NCBI GenBank assembly: GCA_964470845.1
Contig: CAYYEL010000006.1
Location: 1 to 42,299, forward strand
Direction: 5' to 3'
Length of the DNA: 42,299 nt
Source of the DNA: HGM04593 sp964470845
Lineage (GTDB): Bacteria; Bacteroidota; Bacteroidia; Bacteroidales; Bacteroidaceae
A program made the translations under genes and the position numbers. Of the stretch, positions 16,328 to 24,804 are shown piece by piece. The notes beneath the pieces were generated by a model. The model was given only the letters and a program-made list of their open reading frames with translations. It made no database searches and was not told the origin of the DNA. Position 1 is the first letter of the stretch, and each line of letters starts with the position of its first letter.

Positions 16328-16497
16328 TTTTTTTTAATTTAAATCGTTTACCTTCTTTTTAATTACTTCTAACCAACCTCTTGGGTAGCCCACCTTAAGC
16401 ACAAGCATCACAGATGCGCAAAGGCACGTTGCGTGCGATAAACATCAGCGGAGTCCCAAGTGGTTTAGATACTAAACGTCTTTTTTCGAGCCGAATA
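16328..16497 (-). promoter_or_regulatory. rpsI-rpsB intergenic leader, structured
   Basis: This 170-nt gap is long for a ribosomal operon. On the minus strand it contains GCACGCAACGTGC (self-complementary) and GCATCTGTGATGC (a 5-bp hairpin), then GGTGGGCTACCC just upstream of an A-rich run before the S2 start. No clear promoter is seen. A cis-acting S2-binding leader is possible; this is inference from structure and position. Confidence 0.35.
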
Positions 16498-16884
16498 TTA
16501 ACGTTTACTGAACTGGAATCTGCGGCGTGCCTTGGGCTGTCCGGGCTTCTTACGCTCAACCTCACGAGCATCGCGAGTGAGGAATCCCTCGGAACGAAGA
16601 GCCTTCTTGTCATCGGCATTGATTTTCACCAATGCACGAGCGATAGCAAGGCGAAGAGCCTGAGACTGACCGGTGAAACCACCACCGTCCAAGTTAACCT
16701 TAATATCGTACTTCTCAAGAACATCGAGTTTCATCAGAGGCTGCTTAACAACGTACTGAAGAATGCTCGAAGGAAAATAATCTTGCAGATCCTTTCTGTT
16801 AATTGTGATCTTACCTGTACCCTCAGTTACAAAGATACGGGCAACTGCGCTTTTACGTCTGCCTAATGCATTAACCATTTCCAT
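16498..16884 (-). CDS. rpsI: 30S ribosomal protein S9
   Basis: A 128-residue S9 of the small-subunit head. It has VNALGRRKSAVARIFVTEG, GKITINRKDL, NLDGGGFTGQSQALRLAIAR and the basic end KKPGQPKARRRFQFSKR, whose terminal SKR tail reaches the P-site tRNA. The gap to rplM is 8 nt, the universal rplM-rpsI pair. Full length. Confidence 0.98.
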   Translation of the reverse strand: MEMVNALGRRKSAVARIFVTEGTGKITINRKDLQDYFPSSILQYVVKQPLMKLDVLEKYDIKVNLDGGGFTGQSQALRLAIARALVKINADDKKALRSEGFLTRDAREVERKKPGQPKARRRFQFSKR

Positions 16885-16892
16885 CTGCTTTC

Positions 16893-17354
16893 TTATTTAT
16901 AAGAGTTAATATCAATTGTTTTAGGATTCTGTGCTGCGTGCTTGTGCTCTGAACCCTCGTAAATATAGAGGTTGTTCATCAAGTGATCGCCAAGGCGAGA
17001 CTTGGGCAACATACCGCGTACAACGTGCTTGAACAGACGCTCGTAGCCCTTGTAACCTTTAGCAACATCCGAGGGGCTGAAAGCCTTCTGACCACCGGGA
17101 TAACCCGAGAAGCGAAGATAGATGCGGTCGGTCCACTTGTTACCTGTCATTTTAACCTTGTCGGCGTTGATAATGATTACATTATCACCACAATCGGCAT
17201 TAGGTGTAAAGCAGGGCTTATACTTACCTCTAAGAATCTTGGCAACCTTTGAGCCAAGGCGACCAAGTACTTGGTCGGTAGCATCAACGACAACCCACTC
17301 CTTGTTTGCGGTTGCCTTATTTGCTGAAATTGTTTTGTAGCTTAAAGTATCCAC
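16893..17354 (-). CDS. rplM: 50S ribosomal protein L13
   Basis: A 153-residue L13, an early-assembly 23S rRNA-binding protein. Motifs: EWVVVDATDQVLGRLGSKVA, LRGKYKPCFTPNADCGDNVI, KMTGNKWTDRIYLRFSGYPGG and VVRGMLPKSRLG. I chose the GTG at 17354, so the protein starts (M)DTLSYKTISANKA as in Bacteroides L13. An ATG 31 codons upstream lies in the structured leader and gives residues not seen in the family. The gene is first in the operon with rpsI, rpsB and tsf. Confidence 0.95.
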   Translation of the reverse strand: MDTLSYKTISANKATANKEWVVVDATDQVLGRLGSKVAKILRGKYKPCFTPNADCGDNVIIINADKVKMTGNKWTDRIYLRFSGYPGGQKAFSPSDVAKGYKGYERLFKHVVRGMLPKSRLGDHLMNNLYIYEGSEHKHAAQNPKTIDINSYK

Positions 17355-17536
17355 TTTAATTCGTTTAAATTTAGTTAATAATTCCACTAACGATACTCCC
17401 CTACCGTTCCTTACGGAAAATCGGAACATTGCAGGAACCCTCTTCACGTTTCACCCCGACAGTCGGCTAAACTGCCTTTTGGCTCACTCAGAGACCTAAA
17501 GTATCAATAGCCCATACTAAGGGCTGATAATAATCG
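17355..17536 (-). promoter_or_regulatory. Long structured 5' leader of rplM
   Basis: About 180 nt lie between the predicted start of transcription and the L13 GTG. On the minus strand this holds GCCC/GGGC (loop TTAGTAT), CCGA/TCGG and GTTCC/GGAAC hairpins. L13 leaders regulate rplM-rpsI in Firmicutes; whether this Bacteroidota leader does so is inference. Confidence 0.45.
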
Positions 17537-17541
17537 GCTTG

Positions 17542-17572
17542 CAAAATTACTTCTTTTTAGTGGAACAGCCAA
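17542..17572 (-). promoter_or_regulatory. Promoter of the rplM operon
   Basis: On the minus strand TTG (17572-17570) is followed after 20 nt by TAATTTTG (17549-17542), fitting the Bacteroidota TTTG / TAnnTTTG pattern. The expected start is near 17536. Confidence 0.65.
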
Positions 17573-17610
17573 GAAAACAAAAACTTTTTTCAAAAAAATG
17601 TTCAAAAAAA

Positions 17611-17641
17611 TTTGCTTGTACCGAAAAAAGCCGTACCTTTG
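17611..17641 (+). promoter_or_regulatory. Promoter of tRNA-Leu
   Basis: TTTG (17611-17614) is followed after 19 nt by TACCTTTG (17634-17641), an exact consensus match, ending 17 nt before the tRNA. It diverges from the rplM promoter. Confidence 0.75.
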
Positions 17642-17658
17642 CAACGCATTTAAGTAAT

Positions 17659-17740
17659 GCCCAGATGGCGGAATCGGTAGACGCGCTGGTCTCAAACACC
17701 AGTGGGGCAACCCATCCCGGTTCGATCCCGGGTCTGGGTA
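17659..17740 (+). tRNA. tRNA-Leu (CAA)
   Basis: A class II tRNA. The acceptor stem GCCCAGA (17659-17665) pairs with TCTGGGT (17733-17739; first pair G-U), and the discriminator is A. The anticodon arm CTGGT/ACCAG closes the loop CTCAAAC, so the anticodon is CAA, reading UUG leucine codons. There is an extra arm (TGGGGCAACCCA) and a T-loop GGTTCGATCC. CCA is not encoded. Confidence 0.95.
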
Positions 17741-17743
17741 CTT

Positions 17744-17783
17744 AAAACGGAGAGAGCTAAAAACTCTCTCCGTTTTCTTTTTT
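17744..17783 (+). terminator. Terminator after tRNA-Leu
   Basis: A perfect 13-bp stem, AAAACGGAGAGAG (17744-17756) with CTCTCTCCGTTTT (17764-17776), has a 7-nt loop and is followed by CTTTTTT. The next 195 nt, to the convergent lipoprotein gene, show nothing recognisable. Confidence 0.9.
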
Positions 17784-17978
17784 ACCCGCCCGTAACTCAT
17801 TGGTTTGCCGATACATCAAGCCAAGCACCTTGTTGTATTCATTGGTTCGATATTTTCCTTCGTCAATTTCAAATTCCTGCCTCTTCGCAACAAAGCAGAG
17901 AAGAAAATATCACGATTTGCAATCAATAGATTTAAATATGTGCTGCTACATTCTTAACTAAAAAAACCTATCTCAGTC

Positions 17979-18944
17979 TCACTCCCCGAGCAACAGCTGT
18001 CTGATGCTGTCGCGCAACTTAGGGCTTGACACAGAATCAGTCCCATTGAATGCTATCACAAAATTATCGGCAAGAATCTCCTCGGGATTTATAATATATT
18101 GTGTATTACGCCCCACCTTATCATAAAAGTCGGTCGCATCCTTTGGCGAATAGACTAGCGTTGCACCATCTTTCTTAACGGGCTTTAGGTTCTCGTCATA
18201 AGGAATAAGCCCAATACCAAGATAGCTAAAGAATGTGCCCCCTTCGTAAGGGCGGGTGGCATAGAGTAGCATTGTGCATTTATGCGGAGTGCCGTTTATA
18301 GTAAATGTGGCATAGCTGTCGTATCGACCAACGTCGGGATTACCGATGCGTCTATCCTGCAAGTCGTGCGGATATTCAATCTCATCGTCGGTAACGGTAA
18401 AGCCTATTGTGGAATACATTGCACGTTTAAAATCGATGCTGCCTCGTGTAAGCACGTGGAAAAGTTCGTGCAGAAGTAATTCACGCTTAAAATCATCGGG
18501 AAAGTCGATGAAATTATGGCTCAAGGCAATCCAATTGCTGCGCGTATATCCTGCCGCCCCACCCTCGTCGGCCATTGTCGATTTTACGAGCATTATCTCC
18601 TTGGGCAGCGGTAATTTAAGGTTGTATTTACGTATTGTATCATTCAGCGCCGCCACCACCGAACAGACTGCGACACTGTCGCCACTGTTCCACGGGCACA
18701 CACAGTCGAGCATCATCTGTTTCAGTTGCTCGACCGTTCCTTCGGGATTTTGCAGACGCGACACCACGTCAAATGTGCTGCGACTACGTGTGTAATTATC
18801 CTCGGCTGCAACAAGAGCTCTTGCCTCGTCAATTGTCGCCAAGCGAATACAGATTGTATCGTTCCACTCATCGGCAACCGATACAGCAGCGTTGCCACAG
18901 GCACTCACAAGCATAAGAGACAAGAGAAATATTATTTTTATCAT
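17979..18944 (-). CDS. Lipoprotein with HExxH metallopeptidase-like motif
   Basis: A 321-residue protein not recognised by name. The N-terminus MIKIIFLLSLMLVSACGN is a lipoprotein signal with the lipid-anchored Cys at 16. HELFHVLTRGS at 159-169 is a zinc-peptidase-like HExxH helix. NPEEILADNF at 286-295 supplies acidic residues about 126 residues later, as in gluzincins where a downstream Glu/Asp completes the zinc site. It is probably a membrane-anchored, outward-facing metallopeptidase or a homologue without activity. I chose the ATG at 18944; an upstream in-frame start adds 29 basic residues that would mask the signal peptide. It follows pyrG on the same strand with a gap of about 108 nt. 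Confidence 0.6.
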   Translation of the reverse strand: MIKIIFLLSLMLVSACGNAAVSVADEWNDTICIRLATIDEARALVAAEDNYTRSRSTFDVVSRLQNPEGTVEQLKQMMLDCVCPWNSGDSVAVCSVVAALNDTIRKYNLKLPLPKEIMLVKSTMADEGGAAGYTRSNWIALSHNFIDFPDDFKRELLLHELFHVLTRGSIDFKRAMYSTIGFTVTDDEIEYPHDLQDRRIGNPDVGRYDSYATFTINGTPHKCTMLLYATRPYEGGTFFSYLGIGLIPYDENLKPVKKDGATLVYSPKDATDFYDKVGRNTQYIINPEEILADNFVIAFNGTDSVSSPKLRDSIRQLLLGE

Positions 18945-19052
18945 CTTTTCGGGGGATATTATTTGATTGACACAATTGACAGAATGAATATAAACAAGAT
19001 GCAACCAACGCCGGGGTTTACGACGCTGCATCTTTTATACCTATTGTAATTA

Positions 19053-20657
19053 TTAGGCCTTACGACTTACGACTTTCTTTAAGAAGTCCATAATTATGGG
19101 GCTGGGATGAAGCACCGTGCTCGAATACTCGGGATGATACTCTACTCCTATAAACCAGTCGAGTTCGGGAATCTCTACCACCTCGACAAGGCCGCTCTCG
19201 GGGTTAACACCCGTACACATCATTCCGGCCTCTTCAAACTCGGCTGTGTAGGCATCGTTAAACTCGTAACGGTGGCGGTGGCGCTCGACGATTGTCTCTG
19301 TACCATAAGCCTCGAAGACTTTGCTTCCGGGTGTCAGACGGCAATTATATCCGCCCAAGCGCATAAGGTCGCCATTGTTATTTATGGCCTTTTTCTCTTC
19401 CATCATATCAACCACGGGGTGCGAGGTCTTGGGGTCAATGTCCGAGCTGTTGGCATCGGCGTATCCAAGCACATTACGTGCAAACTCAATTACCATTGCG
19501 TGTAATCCCAAGCAGATTCCGAGTGTTACAAGATTATTCTCGCGACAATATTTTACTGCGGCAATCTTACCATCAAGACCACGTTGTCCGAATCCCGGGC
19601 ATATTACGTAGCCATCCATTCCGGCGAGCATTTGAGCGACATTCTCGTCGTTAATTTTTTCGCTGTCGATAAAGTGGCATCTTACCTTGCTGTCGTGATA
19701 TACACCCGACTGCGAAAGGCTCTCATAGAGGCTCTTATATGCGTCGCGCAGGTCGTATTTTCCTACAAGACCTATATTTACCTCGCGTGTAGCATTGTTA
19801 CGACGCTCGATGAATGTACGCCAAGGCACAAGCCCCGGTGTCTCGCCAACTTCCATTCCCATAAGTCGCAGAATGGCTGCATCCAAGCCCTGATCCTGCA
19901 TTCTCAGAGGCACCTCGTATATCGAGGGTACATCGGGGCTGTGCACCACACAATCGGGCTGCACATTGCAGAAACTGGCCACCTTACGCATAAGGTTAAT
20001 GTCAAGGTCGTGCTCGGCACGTAGCACAAGTACATCGGGCTGAATACCGAGGCTTTGCAACTGCTTAACACTATGCTGTGTGGGCTTTGTCTTAAGCTCG
20101 CCCGCAGCCGAGAGATAAGGAACGAGTGTAAGGTGTACACACACTGCACGCTTGCCAAGCTCCCATTTAAGCTGACGGATAGCCTCAAGATAAGGCAGGC
20201 CCTCAATATCACCCACAGTACCGCCAATCTCGGTAATTACAAAGTCGAGCTCTTCTTTTTTACTCACAAGAAGCATACTGCGTTTAATCTCATCGGTGAT
20301 GTGAGGAACAACCTGCACTGTCTTTCCAAGATAGTCGCCGCGACGCTCTTTCTCAATTACCTCGCGATATATGCGTCCTGTTGTAAATGTGTTCCAACGT
20401 GTGGTTTTAATATCGGTGAAGCGTTCGTAGTGTCCAAGGTCGAGGTCGGTCTCACGACCATCAATCGTTACGTAACACTCGCCGTGCTCATTGGGGTTCA
20501 GAGTACCCGGATCGACATTTATATAGGGGTCGAATTTCTGAATTGTTATTTTGTACCCACGAGCCTGCAACAGCTTGCCTATTGACGAAGAGATTACTCC
20601 CTTTCCAAGTGAGGAGGCCACACCTCCGGTCACGAAAATATACTTAGTGTCTGCCAC
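19053..20657 (-). CDS. pyrG: CTP synthase
   Basis: A 534-residue CTP synthase making CTP from UTP, ATP and glutamine; normal length. The N-terminal synthetase domain starts KYIFVTGGVASSLGKG with its P-loop and contains PYINVDPGTLNP and HGECYVTIDGRETDLDLGHYERF. The C-terminal class I glutamine amidotransferase has the nucleophile Cys in LGICLGLHAM and the His/Glu pair in VEYHPEYSS. A 318-nt gap separates it from the his operon upstream on the same strand. A TATATTTG -7-like box (minus, 20857-20850) lies 193 nt upstream of the start, without a well-spaced -33 box. Confidence 0.97.
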   Translation of the reverse strand: MADTKYIFVTGGVASSLGKGVISSSIGKLLQARGYKITIQKFDPYINVDPGTLNPNEHGECYVTIDGRETDLDLGHYERFTDIKTTRWNTFTTGRIYREVIEKERRGDYLGKTVQVVPHITDEIKRSMLLVSKKEELDFVITEIGGTVGDIEGLPYLEAIRQLKWELGKRAVCVHLTLVPYLSAAGELKTKPTQHSVKQLQSLGIQPDVLVLRAEHDLDINLMRKVASFCNVQPDCVVHSPDVPSIYEVPLRMQDQGLDAAILRLMGMEVGETPGLVPWRTFIERRNNATREVNIGLVGKYDLRDAYKSLYESLSQSGVYHDSKVRCHFIDSEKINDENVAQMLAGMDGYVICPGFGQRGLDGKIAAVKYCRENNLVTLGICLGLHAMVIEFARNVLGYADANSSDIDPKTSHPVVDMMEEKKAINNNGDLMRLGGYNCRLTPGSKVFEAYGTETIVERHRHRYEFNDAYTAEFEEAGMMCTGVNPESGLVEVVEIPELDWFIGVEYHPEYSSTVLHPSPIIMDFLKKVVSRKA

Positions 20658-20879
20658 GGTATAATAGTTTTTAAATATTTTCTAATTAAAAAAAGTTTCT
20701 GACGCATCGACAAAAAATGTCAATTGTCAAAAACCGGCCAACGCAATTACAGCTTTATTGCTCATTTCCTATTTATATTAAAACTACCTTATTTTATACT
20801 CGAAGTAGTTTCTTTGAGGAACAGAGAATGCTCTAAAAATTCAGCCTTGCAAATATAAAAAAGAAAATTCACAAAGAAT

Positions 20880-20933
20880 ACTACAATGACAAAAAAAATA
20901 TCTTAATAGTGGATTTTTTTTCGTCATTGTAGT
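20880..20933 (-). terminator. Long hairpin, probable terminator of the his operon
   Basis: ACTACAATGAC (20880-20890) pairs with GTCATTGTAGT (20923-20933), and the stem continues inward as an A8/T8 pairing, so most of the 54 nt can fold. It lies 43 nt downstream of the hisIE stop. The A/T-rich interior is unusual for a simple terminator. The rest of the 318-nt gap (20658-20975) holds no gene, only AT-rich sequence and one -7-like box for pyrG. Confidence 0.55.
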
Positions 20934-20975
20934 AAAGCAGGCCCGATGGCATCATCTGCCACATTCCGCACACGC

Positions 20976-21575
20976 TTATTTATGTCTCGAAGCAAGTTCG
21001 GCCTCTATATCTGCAAGACTGAATCCCATCTGTTCGTTCAACACAAGCAGATGATAGATAAGGTCGCTCGCCTCGTAAAGGTAGCGTTCTTTGTTATTGG
21101 CAATTGCCTCAATAACTGTCTCGACGGCCTCCTCGCCCACTTTCTGAGCAATTTTGTTTACTCCTTTATTAAATAGATAGGTAGTATAAGAGCCCTCGGG
21201 CACATCTTTGTGGCGTTGTTGCACCACCGCCTGCAATTTGCGTATAAAGCCCTCGTTGTCGGGAGTATCGAAGCACGAGAGTGTTCCGCGATGGCAAGCC
21301 GCCCCTGTGGGACGTCCCATAAGCAGCAAAGTATCATTGTCGCAATCGGGATACATTGCAACAACCTCTATAAAGTTACCGCTTGTCTCGCCCTTTGTCC
21401 ACAGCCGGCCACGCGAGCGGCTGTAAAAGGTTGCCTTGCCTGTTGCCACGGTTTTTTCAAATGCCTCTTGGTTCATATAAGCCACCATAAGCACCTTGAG
21501 CGTCGCACTATCTTGCACCACCACAGGGAGCAGTGCATCACTATTCTTTGATAAATTAAAATCGGAGAAATTCAT
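20976..21575 (-). CDS. hisIE: Bifunctional phosphoribosyl-AMP cyclohydrolase / phosphoribosyl-ATP pyrophosphatase
   Basis: A 199-residue fusion catalysing steps 2 and 3 of histidine synthesis. The N-terminal HisI part (to about 110) has VAYMNQEAFEKTVATGKATFYSRSR-type sequence, LWTKGETSGNF, the metal-binding region YPDCDNDTLL, and ACHRGTLSCF with its Cys. The C-terminal HisE part has GVNKIAQKVGEEAVETVIEA and EASDLIYHLLVL. It is the last gene of the his operon, about 37 nt after hisF. Confidence 0.96.
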   Translation of the reverse strand: MNFSDFNLSKNSDALLPVVVQDSATLKVLMVAYMNQEAFEKTVATGKATFYSRSRGRLWTKGETSGNFIEVVAMYPDCDNDTLLLMGRPTGAACHRGTLSCFDTPDNEGFIRKLQAVVQQRHKDVPEGSYTTYLFNKGVNKIAQKVGEEAVETVIEAIANNKERYLYEASDLIYHLLVLNEQMGFSLADIEAELASRHK

Positions 21576-21612
21576 ATTATGTATTATATTTTCAGAATTC
21601 TATGGTTGCTCT

Positions 21613-22368
21613 TTATAGTCTCACTTTTATACCTCGATTGTGCAGCATCTGTTTAAGTTCTTTTACCGTAATATCTCCATAGTGGAAGATACTTGCAGCC
21701 AGCGCAGCATCGGCACGTCCTGTCGAGAGCACCTCGGCAATGTCATCGGCCGTGCCTGCTCCTCCCGAGGCAATTATAGGGATGGACAATTCTTGCGCAA
21801 GACGGGCGAAAAGGTCGCATGGATAGCCACTGCGCGTGCCGTCGTGCTCCATTGAAGTGAGCAGAATCTCGCCTGCGCCACGCTCTTGCCCCTCAAGCGC
21901 CCACGCAAACAATTCGCGCTCGGTGAGCCGACGACCTCCGTGTGTGGTAATAAGCCATTTATCATCCACCATTTTTGCGTCTATCGCAAGCACCACAAAC
22001 TGACTGCCATATTTCGATGCAATCTCATCAATCAGCCGCGGGTTGCGCACCGCGGCACTGTTTATAGATATTTTATCGGCGCCGACGTCGAGCAGACGCG
22101 CAGCATCGTCAATAGAGGATATTCCTCCACCGACAGTAAAGGGAATATTTATGCCACGGGCTATCCGCTCGACAAGTGTCGTAAAGGTGTTGCGCCCCTC
22201 GCAGGTTGCACTAATATCAAGATAAACAAGTTCATCGGCACCTTGTGCGGCATACAGCCGTCCAAGCTCCACTGCATCGCCGACATCTTGCAGCCCCACA
22301 AAATTTACACCCTTTACAGTGCGTCCCTCTTTAACATCAAGACAAGGTATTATTCGCTTAGCAACCAT
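21613..22368 (-). CDS. hisF: Imidazole glycerol phosphate synthase, cyclase subunit
   Basis: A 251-residue (beta/alpha)8 barrel that, with HisH, makes imidazole glycerol phosphate and AICAR. The catalytic aspartates are D11 (IPCLDVKEGR) and D130 (VLAIDAKM). Phosphate-binding VGGGIS and ASGGAGTADDI loops are present. It overlaps the hisA end by 19 nt, implying coupled translation. Confidence 0.98.
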   Translation of the reverse strand: MVAKRIIPCLDVKEGRTVKGVNFVGLQDVGDAVELGRLYAAQGADELVYLDISATCEGRNTFTTLVERIARGINIPFTVGGGISSIDDAARLLDVGADKISINSAAVRNPRLIDEIASKYGSQFVVLAIDAKMVDDKWLITTHGGRRLTERELFAWALEGQERGAGEILLTSMEHDGTRSGYPCDLFARLAQELSIPIIASGGAGTADDIAEVLSTGRADAALAASIFHYGDITVKELKQMLHNRGIKVRL

Positions 22369-23075
22369 TGTTCAATATCTTTTAAAGTTATACGCCCCTC
22401 GTATATTGCCTTTCCCACAATCGCAGCACGCACTCCGCTCGTGCGTGCACACTCAAGGTCGGCCATTGACGAGACACCGCCGCTCAGTGTAACATCAACC
22501 GTAGGGAAACGCTGTTGCAGGCCCATATACAAAGGGATATTAGGCCCTTGTAACATTCCATCACGGCTAATATCGGTGCATATTAGTTGCGTAAGGCCAT
22601 CGGGCAAGAAGGTCTCGACAAGTTCCTCGACCCCGATGCCCCCATCTTTCAACCACCCGTGAGTGGCAACTTTTCCGTTCCTAATATCAGCACCTAAAAT
22701 AATTCTCGACGCACCATATTGACACAGCCACTGCGAAAACATTTCGGGATTATCTACCGCTACACTGCCACAGATAACACGTGCAGCACCGGCATCAACA
22801 GCCTGCCTTACAGCATCGCCCGATTTTATTCCACCACCCCACTCTATATCAAGATTGGTTGCAGTTGCAATTTTCTCAAGCGTGCGCAAATTACAAGGAG
22901 CTTTAGCCTTTGCACCGTCAAGATCGACAATGTGCAGACGACGCACTCCGCAATCGGCGTAACGCCGCGCAACATCCACAGGCTCGCTGTCATATATTTT
23001 TGTCTGTGCATAGTCGCCCTGTGTAAGGCGCACGCAGCAACCGTTAATTAAATCAATTGCAGGTATAATTTCCAT
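22350..23075 (-). CDS. hisA: ProFAR isomerase
   Basis: A 241-residue (beta/alpha)8 barrel isomerase, ProFAR to PRFAR. D8 (IPAIDLING) and D130 (LGADIRNGKVATHGW) are the catalytic aspartates; SGGVSSMADL is the phosphate loop. It overlaps hisF by 19 nt and shares one base with the hisH stop. Confidence 0.97.
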   Translation of the reverse strand: MEIIPAIDLINGCCVRLTQGDYAQTKIYDSEPVDVARRYADCGVRRLHIVDLDGAKAKAPCNLRTLEKIATATNLDIEWGGGIKSGDAVRQAVDAGAARVICGSVAVDNPEMFSQWLCQYGASRIILGADIRNGKVATHGWLKDGGIGVEELVETFLPDGLTQLICTDISRDGMLQGPNIPLYMGLQQRFPTVDVTLSGGVSSMADLECARTSGVRAAIVGKAIYEGRITLKDIEQWLLSE

Positions 23076-23668
23076 TATTCAATCTTCAAAAAGTTCTTTA
23101 ATATAGCCTCGCCAATATCGCCGCTCTTCTCGGGATGAAATTGTGTACCATAAAAATTGGCTCTCGACAATGCAGCAGCGAATCGGCGACCGTTGTCCGA
23201 GACTGCAATGGCATCGGCGCAAACATCCGCCGCATACGAGTGTACAAAATAGACAAAAGCCCCATTGTCGATGCCATCGAACAACGGCGAGCGCAAAGCC
23301 TCGATACTGTTCCACCCCATATGAGGCACTTTAACCCCACGCTCTTTGTCGGGAGCGAAACGACGAACATCGGCATCAAAAATCCCCAGACAGGCGACGT
23401 TACCCTCCTCGCTGTATCGGCACATAAGCTGCATTCCTATACATATTCCGAGCACCGGCTGTGTCAGGTTCTTGACAACCTCGACAAGGCCGCGCTCACG
23501 CAATTTTTCCATTGCCGACGACGCCTCGCCCACACCCGGAAGCAGCACTCTGTCGGATGTTCGAATAATGGCAGCATCACTCGTTATACAGTAGTCGGCA
23601 CCTATGCGCTCAATGGCATTGCACACCGAGCGCAAATTTCCCGTATCATAATCAATAATTGCAATCAT
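23075..23668 (-). CDS. hisH: Imidazole glycerol phosphate synthase, glutamine amidotransferase subunit
   Basis: A 197-residue class I amidotransferase feeding ammonia to HisF. The oxyanion and nucleophile region is LGICIGMQLM, and the catalytic His/Glu are in GTQFHPEKSG. DYDTGNLRSV at the N-terminus and LLPGVGEASSAM are family marks. It overlaps hisB by 4 nt. Confidence 0.97.
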   Translation of the reverse strand: MIAIIDYDTGNLRSVCNAIERIGADYCITSDAAIIRTSDRVLLPGVGEASSAMEKLRERGLVEVVKNLTQPVLGICIGMQLMCRYSEEGNVACLGIFDADVRRFAPDKERGVKVPHMGWNSIEALRSPLFDGIDNGAFVYFVHSYAADVCADAIAVSDNGRRFAAALSRANFYGTQFHPEKSGDIGEAILKNFLKIE

Positions 23669-24789
23669 AGTACCCCCTTGCTACTGGGCAGCTCATAGCT
23701 GAAAGGCTCGCGACGCACCGCCTGTCGCAGTGCACGTGCAAAGGCTTTAAAAACCCCCTCGGCTGTGTGATGATTATTCTCGCCCTTGGCTGCCACGTGC
23801 ATATTGCAGCACATTGCCGCACCAAGCGACTTAAAAAAGTGTTTAAACATCTCGGTGGGAACGTCGCCCACATACTCGCGCGTAAAGGTAACATCCCAAT
23901 CAAAGTCGATGCGCCCGCCAAAGTCAATCAACACCATTGCCCGCGCCTCGTCCATCGGCAGTACAAAGCCGTATCGTCCGATGCCCCTTTTATCGCCAAG
24001 AGCTTTCACAATTGCCTCGCCCAGCACAATGGCAACATCCTCCATTGTATGATGCTCATCGACGTTAAGGTCGCCCGAGGCCTCGACCCTTAACGACACT
24101 CCTGCGTGATGCACAATCTGGTCAATCATATGGTCGAGGAAATTAAGTCCCGTCGATACGTGCGACACCCCCCTGCCGTCGAGGTCGATACCAACCTCGA
24201 TACTCGTCTCGCGTGTGCGCCGCACGACTGTTGCCCGCCGTTCGCCGCAACGCAGAAACTCGGCAATCTCTTTCCAACTATCGGTTACAAGCACACAGGA
24301 CGCGGCGTAAGGCTGCGCGGCAAGCTGCCCGATACGTTCACTGTCGGCCGTATAAAGAATGGCCTTTGCGCCTAAATTATGAGCAAGCTCGACATCCGAC
24401 AATCTGTCGCCGATGACAAAAGATCTATCGAGCGAGTAGCTGCCATCCATATATTTTCCGAACATCCCCGTGCCGGGCTTGCGACAGGGCGAACAATCGG
24501 ACGGGAAGTGATTATCAATCAGTTGGTCGTCGAACCGCACGCCCTCGCCTGCCAAAATATCGAGCATCTTATTATGCACTACATCAAACTGCTCCTGCGG
24601 ATAGGCGGGTGTCCCCAAGCCATCCTGATTGCTTGCAATGACAAGCTCGAATCCAATATCGGCTACACACGAGAGTGCACCTATCGCCCCGGGCATAAAT
24701 TGCAACTGTTCGAGTGTGTCAACCTGCTCGGTAACGGGCGGTTCCCATATTATTGTACCGTCGCGGTCTATAAATAGAGCTTTTTTCAT
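23665..24789 (-). CDS. hisB: Bifunctional histidinol-phosphatase / imidazoleglycerol-phosphate dehydratase
   Basis: A 374-residue fusion of two histidine-pathway enzymes, as in enterobacteria and Bacteroidota. Residues 1 to about 170 are a HAD phosphatase with D8 and D10 in FIDRDGT, and a zinc-site Cys/His cluster DNHFPSDCSPCRKP. The dehydratase follows, with FLDHMIDQIVHHAG, DEHHTMEDVAIVLGEA and ENNHHTAEGVFKAFARAL, whose His residues bind Mn. The gap to hisC upstream is 15 nt. Confidence 0.97.
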   Translation of the reverse strand: MKKALFIDRDGTIIWEPPVTEQVDTLEQLQFMPGAIGALSCVADIGFELVIASNQDGLGTPAYPQEQFDVVHNKMLDILAGEGVRFDDQLIDNHFPSDCSPCRKPGTGMFGKYMDGSYSLDRSFVIGDRLSDVELAHNLGAKAILYTADSERIGQLAAQPYAASCVLVTDSWKEIAEFLRCGERRATVVRRTRETSIEVGIDLDGRGVSHVSTGLNFLDHMIDQIVHHAGVSLRVEASGDLNVDEHHTMEDVAIVLGEAIVKALGDKRGIGRYGFVLPMDEARAMVLIDFGGRIDFDWDVTFTREYVGDVPTEMFKHFFKSLGAAMCCNMHVAAKGENNHHTAEGVFKAFARALRQAVRREPFSYELPSSKGVL

Positions 24790-24804
24790 AATTTTAGTAG
24801 TTGT

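Noticed and set aside
17784..17978. Possible small gene between the tRNA terminator and the lipoprotein
   Set aside because: No convincing frame, start signal or RNA structure was seen.
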